NCBI RefSeq assembly: GCF_018383905.1
Contig: NZ_JAGYWA010000005.1
Location: 186,001 to 250,000, forward strand
Direction of reading: 5' to 3'
DNA length: 64,000 bases
From: Flavobacterium branchiicola
GTDB taxonomy: Bacteria > Bacteroidota > Bacteroidia > Flavobacteriales > Flavobacteriaceae
Below, one piece after another: positions 36,119 to 44,280 of this stretch. The stretch's first letter is position 1, and every line of letters starts with the position of its first letter. The notes under the pieces were generated by a model. It made no database searches, was not told where the DNA came from, and saw only the letters and a list, made by a program, of their open reading frames with translations. The position numbers were made by a program, and so were the translations under genes.

Positions 36119-37804
36119 ATGAACCAGAACCTCGCTATCGCAGATTATGCGGTTTTTATTATTTATTTTATCGTAGTTTCTGCCTACGGTTACAGCGTTT
36201 ACCGCAAGCGTAAACAAGACGAACACGATGCCAAAGCTTACTTTTTGGCTGAAGGAAATTTAACTTGGTGGGCTATTGGAGCTTCATTAATTGCCTCAAA
36301 CATTTCTGCAGAACAATTTATCGGAATGAGTGGTGAAGGTTTCTTTTTAGGAATCGCTGTTGCGGCTTACGAATGGCTTGCTGCTGTTGCACTTATTATT
36401 GTAGCAGTCTGGTTTATTCCTGTATATCTTAAAAACAAGATTTACACGATGCCACAATTCTTAAAAACACGTTACAACGAATCTACTGCTTTGATTATGG
36501 CGGTTTTCTGGTTGTTCTTGTATGTTTTTGTAAACTTAACTTCTATTTTATATTTAGGAGCAGTTGCTATTAATGGTTTAGCAGGCGGAGAATACTTGCA
36601 CGTAATCATGATTGGATTGGCTGTTTTTGCTTTATTCATCTCTTTAGGAGGTATGAAAGTTGTCGCTTATACAGACGTTATTCAGGTTGCTGTTTTAATT
36701 ATTGGAGGTCTGGTTACTTCATACATTGCACTTACAACAGTGGGCAGATATTTTGGAGTTGGAGAAAATGCAATTGAAGGTTTCAAAGTTTTAATGAGAG
36801 AAGCTCCTGAGCATTTCAAAATGATTATCCCAAAACCAACTGCTACCTCATCTCAGCTTGAAATCGATAAATATTTAACTTTCCCGGGCTTGATGTCTTA
36901 CCTTGCCGGTATCTGGATCATCAACTTAAACTACTGGGGATGTAACCAATACATTACGCAAAGAGCTCTTGGTGCAGATTTACAAACTGCACGTACAGGA
37001 ATTTTATTTGCCGGTATGCTAAAATTATTAATGCCGCTTATTGTTATGCTTCCTGGTATTGCTGCTTACGTTTTATACCAAAACGGGCATTTACCTCAAT
37101 TAGTTGGTGGAAAAGATGGTGCATACTCTGCAGTTTTAACTTTCCTTCCAACAGGATTAAAAGGACTTTCTGTCGCTGCATTAACAGCTGCAATCGTAGC
37201 TTCTTTGGCTGGAAAAGTAAACAGTATTTCTACAATCTATACATTAGACGTTCATAAAAAATACATCCAGAAAGAAGCTGGAGAAAAACAACAAGTAAAC
37301 ATTGGTAGAATTGCAGTTTTTGCTGCGATGCTTTTAGCTGTATTATTTACATGGAATGACATTCTGGGAATTGGTGGAGTTGGTGGATTCACTTACATTC
37401 AAAAATATACAGGTTTTATTAGCCCTGGGGTTTTTGCTATGTTCTTCCTTGGTATGTTCTGGAAAAGAACAACTGGAACTGCTGCAATCGTGGGTGTAAT
37501 TTTAGGATTTGCATTATCGGTTTTATTCAACGAATATGCTCCAGCTTTATTCGGAAACGAAACTTTATTATACACGGCTTATCCTAACGGAAAAGGAGCT
37601 TTCGAAATTCCATTCCATATTTGTATGGGATTATCATTCTTCTTTACCATGTTAGCGATGATCGGAATTAGTTTTGCAGGTCCAAAAGTAAACCCTAAAG
37701 CGTTTGAAATTGACTCTGAAATGTTTAAAGTAAAACCACAAACTACAGTATTAATCGTAATTACATTATTGATTATTGTAGCATTGTACGTTAAATTCTG
37801 GTAG
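36119..37804 (+). CDS. Sodium/sugar symporter (SSS family, SGLT-like)
   Basis: A 561-residue inner-membrane protein with about 13-14 hydrophobic segments. SSS features: the first helix YAVFIIYFIVVSAYGYSVY, then NLTWWAIGASLIASNISAEQ with FIGMSGEG (about 48-75), AYTDVIQVAVLIIGG (about 186) and LNYWGCNQYITQRALGA (about 274), as in sodium-glucose and sodium-galactose carriers. The AraR-type operator upstream points to L-arabinose as substrate. The gal genes just upstream make galactose an alternative. Confidence 0.9.
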   Translation: MNQNLAIADYAVFIIYFIVVSAYGYSVYRKRKQDEHDAKAYFLAEGNLTWWAIGASLIASNISAEQFIGMSGEGFFLGIAVAAYEWLAAVALIIVAVWFIPVYLKNKIYTMPQFLKTRYNESTALIMAVFWLFLYVFVNLTSILYLGAVAINGLAGGEYLHVIMIGLAVFALFISLGGMKVVAYTDVIQVAVLIIGGLVTSYIALTTVGRYFGVGENAIEGFKVLMREAPEHFKMIIPKPTATSSQLEIDKYLTFPGLMSYLAGIWIINLNYWGCNQYITQRALGADLQTARTGILFAGMLKLLMPLIVMLPGIAAYVLYQNGHLPQLVGGKDGAYSAVLTFLPTGLKGLSVAALTAAIVASLAGKVNSISTIYTLDVHKKYIQKEAGEKQQVNIGRIAVFAAMLLAVLFTWNDILGIGGVGGFTYIQKYTGFISPGVFAMFFLGMFWKRTTGTAAIVGVILGFALSVLFNEYAPALFGNETLLYTAYPNGKGAFEIPFHICMGLSFFFTMLAMIGISFAGPKVNPKAFEIDSEMFKVKPQTTVLIVITLLIIVALYVKFW

Positions 37805-37838
37805 TATAAATTTTTTACTATATTATTTTTTGAAGATT

Positions 37839-37870
37839 AAAAAGGCCGTCTGTTAGATGGCCTTTTTTTT
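37839..37870 (+). terminator. Terminator of the symporter gene
   Basis: AAAAAGGCCGTC pairs with GATGGCCTTTTT (one G:T pair) around a five-base loop and is followed by a T run. Confidence 0.88.
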
Positions 37871-37903
37871 GAGGTTAATGATTATAAAAATCTTCCAATA
37901 AAA

Positions 37904-37950
37904 AAAGCCCTGAATTATTCAGGGCTTTGTTCTTTTTATATGTTTAGTAA
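37904..37950. pseudogene. Decayed copy of the halogenase-like gene's last codons, with its terminator
   Basis: The hairpin AAAGCCCTGAA / TTCAGGGCTTT (37904-37928) serves as terminator for the XRE gene. Read on the minus strand, the stretch gives LLNI, a TAA stop, KEQSPE and a TAA. The C-terminus of the halogenase-like protein at 44.3 kb is LLNMQKEQSPE, also with a TCAGGGCTTT hairpin. The match spans about 45 bp. It is a degenerate direct repeat bracketing the effector island. Confidence 0.7.
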
Positions 37951-37960
37951 ATTAAAAAGC

Positions 37961-38377
37961 TTATTTCAGCTTCATTAATTTCTCTAAATATTCGACTTTA
38001 TCTTTTTCCGACTGAACTAAACGCTCGTAAAGTTTTTTATTCTCTTCATAAGATTCAACTAATTTGTCTAAAGGATTAAAGTTGCAAATATTCTGATTAC
38101 CAATTGGCCCCTGATTTATACTATTGTCGCTAAAACTATTAAAATAATTAATCATACCTTCTTCAGAAAAACTCTTAATTGCTTCTACAGTTACGCCTAA
38201 AGCTTTTGCAACTTCAATCAATCTTTCTTCATCAATAGTTTCACTATTTTCAATAGCAGAAACCGTTTGCTGGCTAGTTCCTAAAGCCTGCGCCAGGGCT
38301 TCCTGCTTCATGTCTCTCAGTTCACGAATACGGCTAATTTTTCGCCCTATATGATTTGGTTTTGTTATTGTGCTCAT
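37961..38377 (-). CDS. XRE-family helix-turn-helix regulator
   Basis: A 138-residue DNA-binding protein. The HTH_3 domain (about 12-68) reads ISRIRELRDMKQEALAQALG and TSQQTVSAIENSETIDEERL. The C-terminal part (about 105-138) is a charged, Leu-spaced helix likely to form a coiled coil (LVESYEENKKLYERLVQSEK). A TATCTTTG -7 box lies about 10 bp before its ATG. It is the outermost gene of the effector island; control of that island is inferred from position only. Confidence 0.9.
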   Translation of the reverse strand: MSTITKPNHIGRKISRIRELRDMKQEALAQALGTSQQTVSAIENSETIDEERLIEVAKALGVTVEAIKSFSEEGMINYFNSFSDNSINQGPIGNQNICNFNPLDKLVESYEENKKLYERLVQSEKDKVEYLEKLMKLK

Positions 38378-38513
38378 AGCTCAAAGATAATAATTATGAA
38401 TAAAAATAGAACAGGTATCCTACATTATGATACTTGTAAAATACCACTTAATGCATTCAGACAAACAAATATCTGAGGTAACAAAAATACAACTTTTCAG
38501 ACATGTTTAAGTC

Positions 38514-38651
38514 TTTTTTGGGGTCATTCGGGTCTTTTACTTTTCGGCTTACTTGTATTGCAAAACGTAGCGGGTTTGTTTCGGCATCGGTCAGGTGTTA
38601 TTCTTCGGTTGTGAAACTGAGGTCTAATACCCCATCAAGACCTACTTTTTC
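38514..38651 (-). pseudogene. Fragment of a second copy of the large effector gene
   Basis: The minus strand encodes EKVGLDGVLDLSFTTEE, a TAA stop, then HLTDAETNPLRFAIQVSRKV and KDPNDPKK. The intact 1416-residue protein has EKVGNDGLLELSFTAEEKD, LTDAEANPVRFAIQVSRKV and KDPNDDKK at about 41525-41660. The match begins and ends abruptly. No other part of the gene is recognisable in the 289-bp gap before the XRE gene. Confidence 0.88.
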
Positions 38652-38666
38652 TTTTTTTAGAAGCAA

Positions 38667-39893
38667 TTACTCTTCACCTGGCAAAGAAATCCCATCACCT
38701 TCTATTTTTGCTTGTTTCCATTGCTTTTCAAATTCCGGAATATTATAATAATTTTTAAGCTTAAACTCTTTAGAGTACTTGTTATCTGAATCGTTATATT
38801 CTGCAAATTTTCCCATAAAGTTTTCTATTCTATAATCTTTAGCGTGACTATAAATAAAGCTTTGTATTTGGGCAATTATTTCGGCTTTTTGTGAAAAAGT
38901 GAGTTCACTACTATTTTTATCACTTAATAACCAATCCATATAGTCATATCTTATAAGCTCGTAAAATTGAGTTGCTTTTGCTTCATCTTCAACAAGTACA
39001 TTTAGCATTTGCCGATCGAAAACTATTTTTCCATCACACTTTTTATTATAAATGATTTTGTTTACCTCATCTATATTTTTATTAGTAAATTCTGTTTTAT
39101 CAACTACCCACTTTACTAACTCTTTATCATCATAATAACCAAAAGTTGTTACTAAACTTCGCATGAAGATTTCATCATTTAAGATTAGCCATTTAAAATA
39201 AGCACGACTATCGTTGAATAAATACATATTGCGAGCAACTAAAATTTGGATATTTTTTTTTCGTAGTTCAGCCAGGTCTTTGACATCTTTCCATTGGGAT
39301 GCCCGAATCTTAATATTTTCAATTTTATCTTCTATGATAATATCATCATCTTCATATTTTTTTAATTGTGGAAATATTTTTTGATAATCAATTATTTCTG
39401 GAAGTGGATAAAAATAAGTAATGAATTTACTTGATTTAGTTATATAGAGATATTGTGCATCAACAGAAAATGGATAATATTCTAATTTTCTGTTGCAAAT
39501 GTTATCTTTGTATGTATCAACCTTTAAATATGGAATCTCTGATTTTTCATCAATTACTCTTCCAAAAATATTTTTGATTTTTGTTGAAAAATCTTCATTG
39601 CTTATTTTTTTATATCCATTATTATTTAATATTGTATCTATAATTTTCACAGATTCATCTAAATCACTTTTATCATAATCTATGAACGCACTGTATGTTT
39701 GATCATTTCCGGCTTCAATCTGCTTTGTTAATATTTTTATTAAGTTCGCATCTTTCATAATACTTTCTTTTTTAATAAATCCATTTTGATTATTGATATT
39801 TGACTCATCCTTTTTTTGGCAACTGACAATATTTACAATTAGGATACATAATATTATACTTCTTATTTTCATTTTTAATATTTTTTTAATCAT
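38667..39893 (-). CDS. Lipoprotein, candidate immunity protein of the effector
   Basis: A protein of up to 408 residues with a type II signal peptide (IRSIILCILIVNIVSC, lipobox IVSC). The mature part is acidic and helical, with no family I recognise. The ATG at 39893 overlaps the effector stop by 8 bp (ATGATTAA), suggesting coupled translation; an ATG at 39872 is an alternative. A periplasm-facing lipoprotein coupled to a peptidoglycan-cleaving effector is what an immunity protein would look like, but this rests on position, topology and size only. Confidence 0.78.
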   Translation of the reverse strand: MIKKILKMKIRSIILCILIVNIVSCQKKDESNINNQNGFIKKESIMKDANLIKILTKQIEAGNDQTYSAFIDYDKSDLDESVKIIDTILNNNGYKKISNEDFSTKIKNIFGRVIDEKSEIPYLKVDTYKDNICNRKLEYYPFSVDAQYLYITKSSKFITYFYPLPEIIDYQKIFPQLKKYEDDDIIIEDKIENIKIRASQWKDVKDLAELRKKNIQILVARNMYLFNDSRAYFKWLILNDEIFMRSLVTTFGYYDDKELVKWVVDKTEFTNKNIDEVNKIIYNKKCDGKIVFDRQMLNVLVEDEAKATQFYELIRYDYMDWLLSDKNSSELTFSQKAEIIAQIQSFIYSHAKDYRIENFMGKFAEYNDSDNKYSKEFKLKNYYNIPEFEKQWKQAKIEGDGISLPGEE

Positions 39894-42800
39894 CTTTTTC
39901 CCCTGAAACAGTTTTAACTTCTCCTAATCCAATTTTTTTATTAGCATCATCTACACTTAAATAATTATCGGATTCTGTTAATTTGTCTATATTCTTTATT
40001 TCAAAATCTATAGGTTTAAAAAAGCCTATAAACTTTTTATATATTTCTCTCTTTCTTTTAGAACTATAATGGCTATAAAAAACATTACCACTACAATCAT
40101 AAGGAGAAACTTTTATCATGCCTCCCTGATTCCCTCCTAAAACAGCATATTTCTCATCTGCTAATTTTCCATAAACAAAAGTTACATGTCCAGAACTTTC
40201 AACAACTCCATCTTTGCTACAATCAGAAAATGTTGCAATTGCACCAAAAAAAACTTCTGATCGTATAACTGTTTTATGATCAATAAATGACCTAGAACCT
40301 GCTGAATGTGGGGAATTATATTTAGGACTTGAATTTTCCAAGCACCAACATGCAAAAGAGGAACACCAAGCATCAGTACCTACATTATAATTAGCCCCTT
40401 CTTTATGATATAAAGTTACTCTGGATTGAATAATATCTTGTTTCTTGCCCCCGTATTTCTTTGCCTCTGTAACCGCAACCTCCATCCATGGTGCTCTACC
40501 AGATAACTCAAGATTAGTTGCATTTCTACAAGAGCCAATAAATATTTCATTTTTTCCAGGTATGTAATGATCTTCTGTTACTACTTTGGTTACTTCCCAC
40601 ATATAGGTTTTTCCATTTTTAAATCCGCGTCTGGTTTTATAACTTTGTGAACTGTAATGCCAAGCTTGTCTTGAATTTTCATGTTCACCGGTTTCTTTCA
40701 TAAAAGGAGCATTCGAAGCATATCCATATTTTGTAACCCAAGGGTGTTTTGTTATGTTCGCTTTTCGTTTTTCTAAACTGCTTTCGATACCATTATCTGG
40801 AACAGTAATACTTTCATTAAATACTATATAATTTGGTTCAGAACCATGCCCAACATGACTAGGTAGGAGTACTTGTAAATAAAAATCTGTAAGCGTAGTC
40901 ATCTTATCTTTATTTTGTTTAAGGTATTTTTCAACATATTCCAATTGTTTTATAAAGGTCATTTCTCCCAAAGCATCATATGTGGTGCCCAATGATTGAG
41001 CTGTAGTAGCACTAAATTGAACCAAACCTATATATTTGGTTCCAGACGAACTTACTCCTTTTTGAGAAGGACTAAATGTTTTTCCTGTTTCTAAGTGCAT
41101 AATTGACATAAGCATACTAGCCTTTTCTATTTTATTTTCTTCTCCCCAGATATTGGCGCAAACTTCTAAAACTTTTTTTCTTTCATCGCAAGTAATTCTT
41201 GAACTCCAATAAAAATTATTTTCTTTACAAGCACAAACTTCATTTGTTTGAACCTCTGCCATCTCCAGATCCACCATTATAGGAACAGTACAATTTTCAA
41301 TAGCTTCCTCGGTTAAAATACCTTTTTGCACCATCAACGCCGTATTTTTAAAACAAATGAGTTGTTTTCTTAACTCTATTTTCTCTTCTTTGGTAAAAGA
41401 TGTCCCATCTTGTTTGGTGGCTTTTATACCTACACTTTTCATGTCTGGACTTCTGACTACTCTGACATTGGGGTGCGGGAGTATAACCAATTGATCATCT
41501 TCAAAAACATAAACCTCTTTTTTGTCATCATTCGGGTCTTTTACTTTTCGGCTTACTTGTATAGCAAAACGGACAGGATTTGCTTCTGCATCGGTCAGGT
41601 CTTTTTCTTCGGCTGTAAAACTCAGTTCTAATAATCCATCATTACCTACTTTTTCCTGATAACTTTTTATGCTTTGCAGTGCTGTTATGGTGCCGTCTTT
41701 TTCTTCCATGCAGTCAGAATGTACAAAAGCCATCACCTCAACTCTTAGCTCTTCTTCCTGCATATTGGCGGTATGCACCCAGATTTTGTGTTTTTTGTTT
41801 TGATGGGTTAGGGTTTGCTGTACGCCTTTACCATCTTCGGTGGAGAAAAATATTGATTTTATGTTTTTATTGCTGGTTACAGCAAGTTCTTCGTTACTGT
41901 CTAATACTTCGATGAATTTTGTTCCTATTACGGGTTTGCCATTTTTTATAGCCATATCGTCAGGCAAGGTTATTGCTCCTTGACTTCCGGTGGGCATTTC
42001 TACCGTAAAAATCAAACTTATATTCGGGTTTGGTGTCTCGGTTGTTGAAGGAAGGGCTTTGTTTATTTTTTCTTTGTATTTCTCATCGGTTGTAATTTTA
42101 AAAGAACCTTTGCCTTTGTTATCAAGGGTTATCTTTTTTTCTTCGAGAAGGTAGGTTTCCGGTTCTAAATAAAAAGATTCGTTTGTGCCTCTTACCCAAA
42201 CTTTTATGGTAATGGCTTGATTTTCTAATCCGGTAATTTCTACAAAGGCATGGGTTTCCTCTTTATAGCCTGTTTCGATACGTTTATAACCTGTACCATA
42301 AGCCCATAAAGCACGTTTTAGCTCTGGGGCTGCAACTTTTATTTTTGCTTTTACGTTTGTGTCGAGTGTTTCATTTCCGGTAAGACAGGCGGCTATTTCA
42401 AACGCTCCTTCACGAGTAAAAGTCAGTGTTCCGTCGTGGTTATTTACTATGCCTTCGGGCAGTTTTAAATTGATTTCTTCAAAACTTTCCAGCGGCATTA
42501 TTTTAGCCGAAAATTCATATTTTACTTTTGCTCCTTTAATTATAGAGGCGGGTAAAATTATTTTGTCTGCGTGGTTTCGTATTACCTCAAAAGAAAAACT
42601 GTCTGACCCTAAAAAATTAGGTTCTCCCGGTTTTGCATATCCTTCAATTACATATTTACCATAACAGTTTGCACTGCGGTTGGCATCAAATAGTATGTCC
42701 TTAATGGGTTTGTTGATGCTTTTTTCCTTCGAAAGATCAGAGCTTTCAAAAGTTCTCAATCGTACTTTATCTTTTTGTAAATACCATTGCATTTTGTCAC

Positions 42801-44136
42801 TATTGACTGGCAGGAAATCGACATTGTATTTTGAAACCTCTACTTTTAGGTTTTCATTGTATCGAAGAAGCTGGTTACAAGTTGCCTTTACGGTATTTAT
42901 GCCTAATGATTCTAAAACTTTAAGCGTTATTTTTATAGGTTTTGTATTATCTGGTGATGTATAAGCTTCGATTTGGTATTCACCGGGATTTCTGAATGAA
43001 AAAACGGCCAATGCGCCTGTTTTTGCTTCTACTTTTACCAGAGTTGAATCTTGCTGGTTCTCGCTGTTATAAATTACGATTTTCTCACTTATTATTCTCC
43101 AGCTTGCAATTGGAATAACATTTTGAAACATGGAGCCTGAAAAGTTGAGCGTTTTTAGTTTGTCTATAATGGTGGTGGCCTTAAATTTGACTGTGAGCGG
43201 GATGAGGGTGTTTTTTAATAAAGTGTTCCCCGGAGCTGTAATGCCTTCGACCCTGTCTTTTAAGTAATCGATAAGGATAAAACATTTCTCTGATCCGGGA
43301 ATTTTACAATAGGCTTCAATTCTGTAAACGCCTTCTTCCTGATCTTTAAAAAGTTTTTCGAGAGCAAATGAAACATTCGCTCCAATGCCTACAAAAGTCT
43401 TTACCTTGTCTTTTGTATTTTCTCCTTTAAATAAAGCCCACATTATTTTTGTTGGGTCGCCTGTGTAGGTTGCCTTTAAGTTTAGTTGGGTTTCTTCTGC
43501 CTGCTTTTGGGCTGGTGGCCAAGGTACTGAATGTGGAAATGTGGAAGTTGATGGTGTCCCTGCAGGATTTACCGCTTTTTCTATAAAATAGTATTTCCCT
43601 GTTGGTTCTTCTTCTACAAAAGGCAAAGTCATGCTGATTTTAGAAACCGAATCTCCTTTAGTAGGATTTGGGACTTCCCATTGTCCAGAAATATTGGTAA
43701 CGGTAAAAGGATCGGCTTCTTTTACATCTATTGTATTGGCTCCTTTTTTTTGCCCGGTGGTTGCAAATTCAATATTGCCAGTTACACCATAGCCAAGGCA
43801 AGTACCTGTAGATATATTCAGCAGTACTTTCATGCTTTTATTAAAATCTACATTCTCGTAATAGTTTTTGTATGTAATTTTACAATTTGGTTTACATGGG
43901 TACGATTTATTGTCAGCCCCTTTACATTCCCCAAAGCCATCCTCTGCTCCAAAGGATTTTGCTGAGTTATCAAGATTGGTTGCAATGGGTTTTTCCTGTG
44001 CGAAGTATTTGTTGGCTTTTAAGTTTGCAATCTGGCTTTTTACTGCCAATGGTACCGTTTTGGACTTGTTATTGTTAACAACTGCTCTGGAGCAAAAACA
44101 TTTAGCTCCTTCAACTATTATTTCTCCTTTTGCCAT
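39886..44136 (-). CDS. PAAR-like (DUF4280) protein with peptidoglycan-hydrolase C-terminus, probable T6SS effector
   Basis: A 1416-residue protein without a signal peptide. Residues 1-110 fit the DUF4280 PAAR-like fold (GEIIVEGAKCFCSRA, YPCKPNCKITY), which caps type VI secretion spikes in Bacteroidota. The middle (about 130-980) is a chain of beta-rich, Ig-like segments. At about 995-1100 a lysozyme-like region reads MLMSIMHLETGKTFSPSQ and GLVQFSATTAQSLGTTYDAL. At about 1215-1370 an NlpC/P60-CHAP-like amidase region (TIGR02594 type) shows APWMEVAVTEAKKYGGKK, the Cys in DAWCSSFACWCLE (about 1257) and the His in SGHVTFVYG (about 1316). It probably enters rival cells' periplasm and cuts cell wall. 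Confidence 0.82.
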   Translation of the reverse strand: MAKGEIIVEGAKCFCSRAVVNNNKSKTVPLAVKSQIANLKANKYFAQEKPIATNLDNSAKSFGAEDGFGECKGADNKSYPCKPNCKITYKNYYENVDFNKSMKVLLNISTGTCLGYGVTGNIEFATTGQKKGANTIDVKEADPFTVTNISGQWEVPNPTKGDSVSKISMTLPFVEEEPTGKYYFIEKAVNPAGTPSTSTFPHSVPWPPAQKQAEETQLNLKATYTGDPTKIMWALFKGENTKDKVKTFVGIGANVSFALEKLFKDQEEGVYRIEAYCKIPGSEKCFILIDYLKDRVEGITAPGNTLLKNTLIPLTVKFKATTIIDKLKTLNFSGSMFQNVIPIASWRIISEKIVIYNSENQQDSTLVKVEAKTGALAVFSFRNPGEYQIEAYTSPDNTKPIKITLKVLESLGINTVKATCNQLLRYNENLKVEVSKYNVDFLPVNSDKMQWYLQKDKVRLRTFESSDLSKEKSINKPIKDILFDANRSANCYGKYVIEGYAKPGEPNFLGSDSFSFEVIRNHADKIILPASIIKGAKVKYEFSAKIMPLESFEEINLKLPEGIVNNHDGTLTFTREGAFEIAACLTGNETLDTNVKAKIKVAAPELKRALWAYGTGYKRIETGYKEETHAFVEITGLENQAITIKVWVRGTNESFYLEPETYLLEEKKITLDNKGKGSFKITTDEKYKEKINKALPSTTETPNPNISLIFTVEMPTGSQGAITLPDDMAIKNGKPVIGTKFIEVLDSNEELAVTSNKNIKSIFFSTEDGKGVQQTLTHQNKKHKIWVHTANMQEEELRVEVMAFVHSDCMEEKDGTITALQSIKSYQEKVGNDGLLELSFTAEEKDLTDAEANPVRFAIQVSRKVKDPNDDKKEVYVFEDDQLVILPHPNVRVVRSPDMKSVGIKATKQDGTSFTKEEKIELRKQLICFKNTALMVQKGILTEEAIENCTVPIMVDLEMAEVQTNEVCACKENNFYWSSRITCDERKKVLEVCANIWGEENKIEKASMLMSIMHLETGKTFSPSQKGVSSSGTKYIGLVQFSATTAQSLGTTYDALGEMTFIKQLEYVEKYLKQNKDKMTTLTDFYLQVLLPSHVGHGSEPNYIVFNESITVPDNGIESSLEKRKANITKHPWVTKYGYASNAPFMKETGEHENSRQAWHYSSQSYKTRRGFKNGKTYMWEVTKVVTEDHYIPGKNEIFIGSCRNATNLELSGRAPWMEVAVTEAKKYGGKKQDIIQSRVTLYHKEGANYNVGTDAWCSSFACWCLENSSPKYNSPHSAGSRSFIDHKTVIRSEVFFGAIATFSDCSKDGVVESSGHVTFVYGKLADEKYAVLGGNQGGMIKVSPYDCSGNVFYSHYSSKRKREIYKKFIGFFKPIDFEIKNIDKLTESDNYLSVDDANKKIGLGEVKTVSGEKDD

Positions 44137-44141
44137 ATCCG

Positions 44142-44185
44142 TTTTATTTATAAAAATAAATGTAAGGTTATTTTTATAAATAAAA
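44142..44185. promoter_or_regulatory. Perfect 18-bp inverted repeat in front of the effector gene
   Basis: An 18-nt A/T-only arm at 44142-44159 is perfectly complementary to 44168-44185, with an 8-base loop. It starts 6 bp before the effector ATG. Transcribed, it would fold into a hairpin masking the ribosome-binding region; as DNA it could be an operator. Confidence 0.75.
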
Positions 44186-44256
44186 TAATTAATTCGTAAA
44201 AAAGAAGCTTTTATCTTATAAAAAATATTTACAGGTCTGTTTTCTTATTTAAATAA

Positions 44257-44280
44257 AAAGCCCTGATTATTCAGGGCTTT
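44257..44280 (-). terminator. Terminator overlapping the end of the halogenase-like gene
   Basis: AAAGCCCTGA / TCAGGGCTTT form a 10-bp stem. The TAA stop (44267-44269) lies in its loop, so the right arm encodes the last residues of the protein. An A run on the left gives the U run on the minus strand. Confidence 0.85.

Noticed and set aside
38503..38748. Plus-strand 81-codon open frame
   Set aside because: It is antisense to the effector remnant and the end of the immunity-like gene; the minus strand shows clear homology instead.
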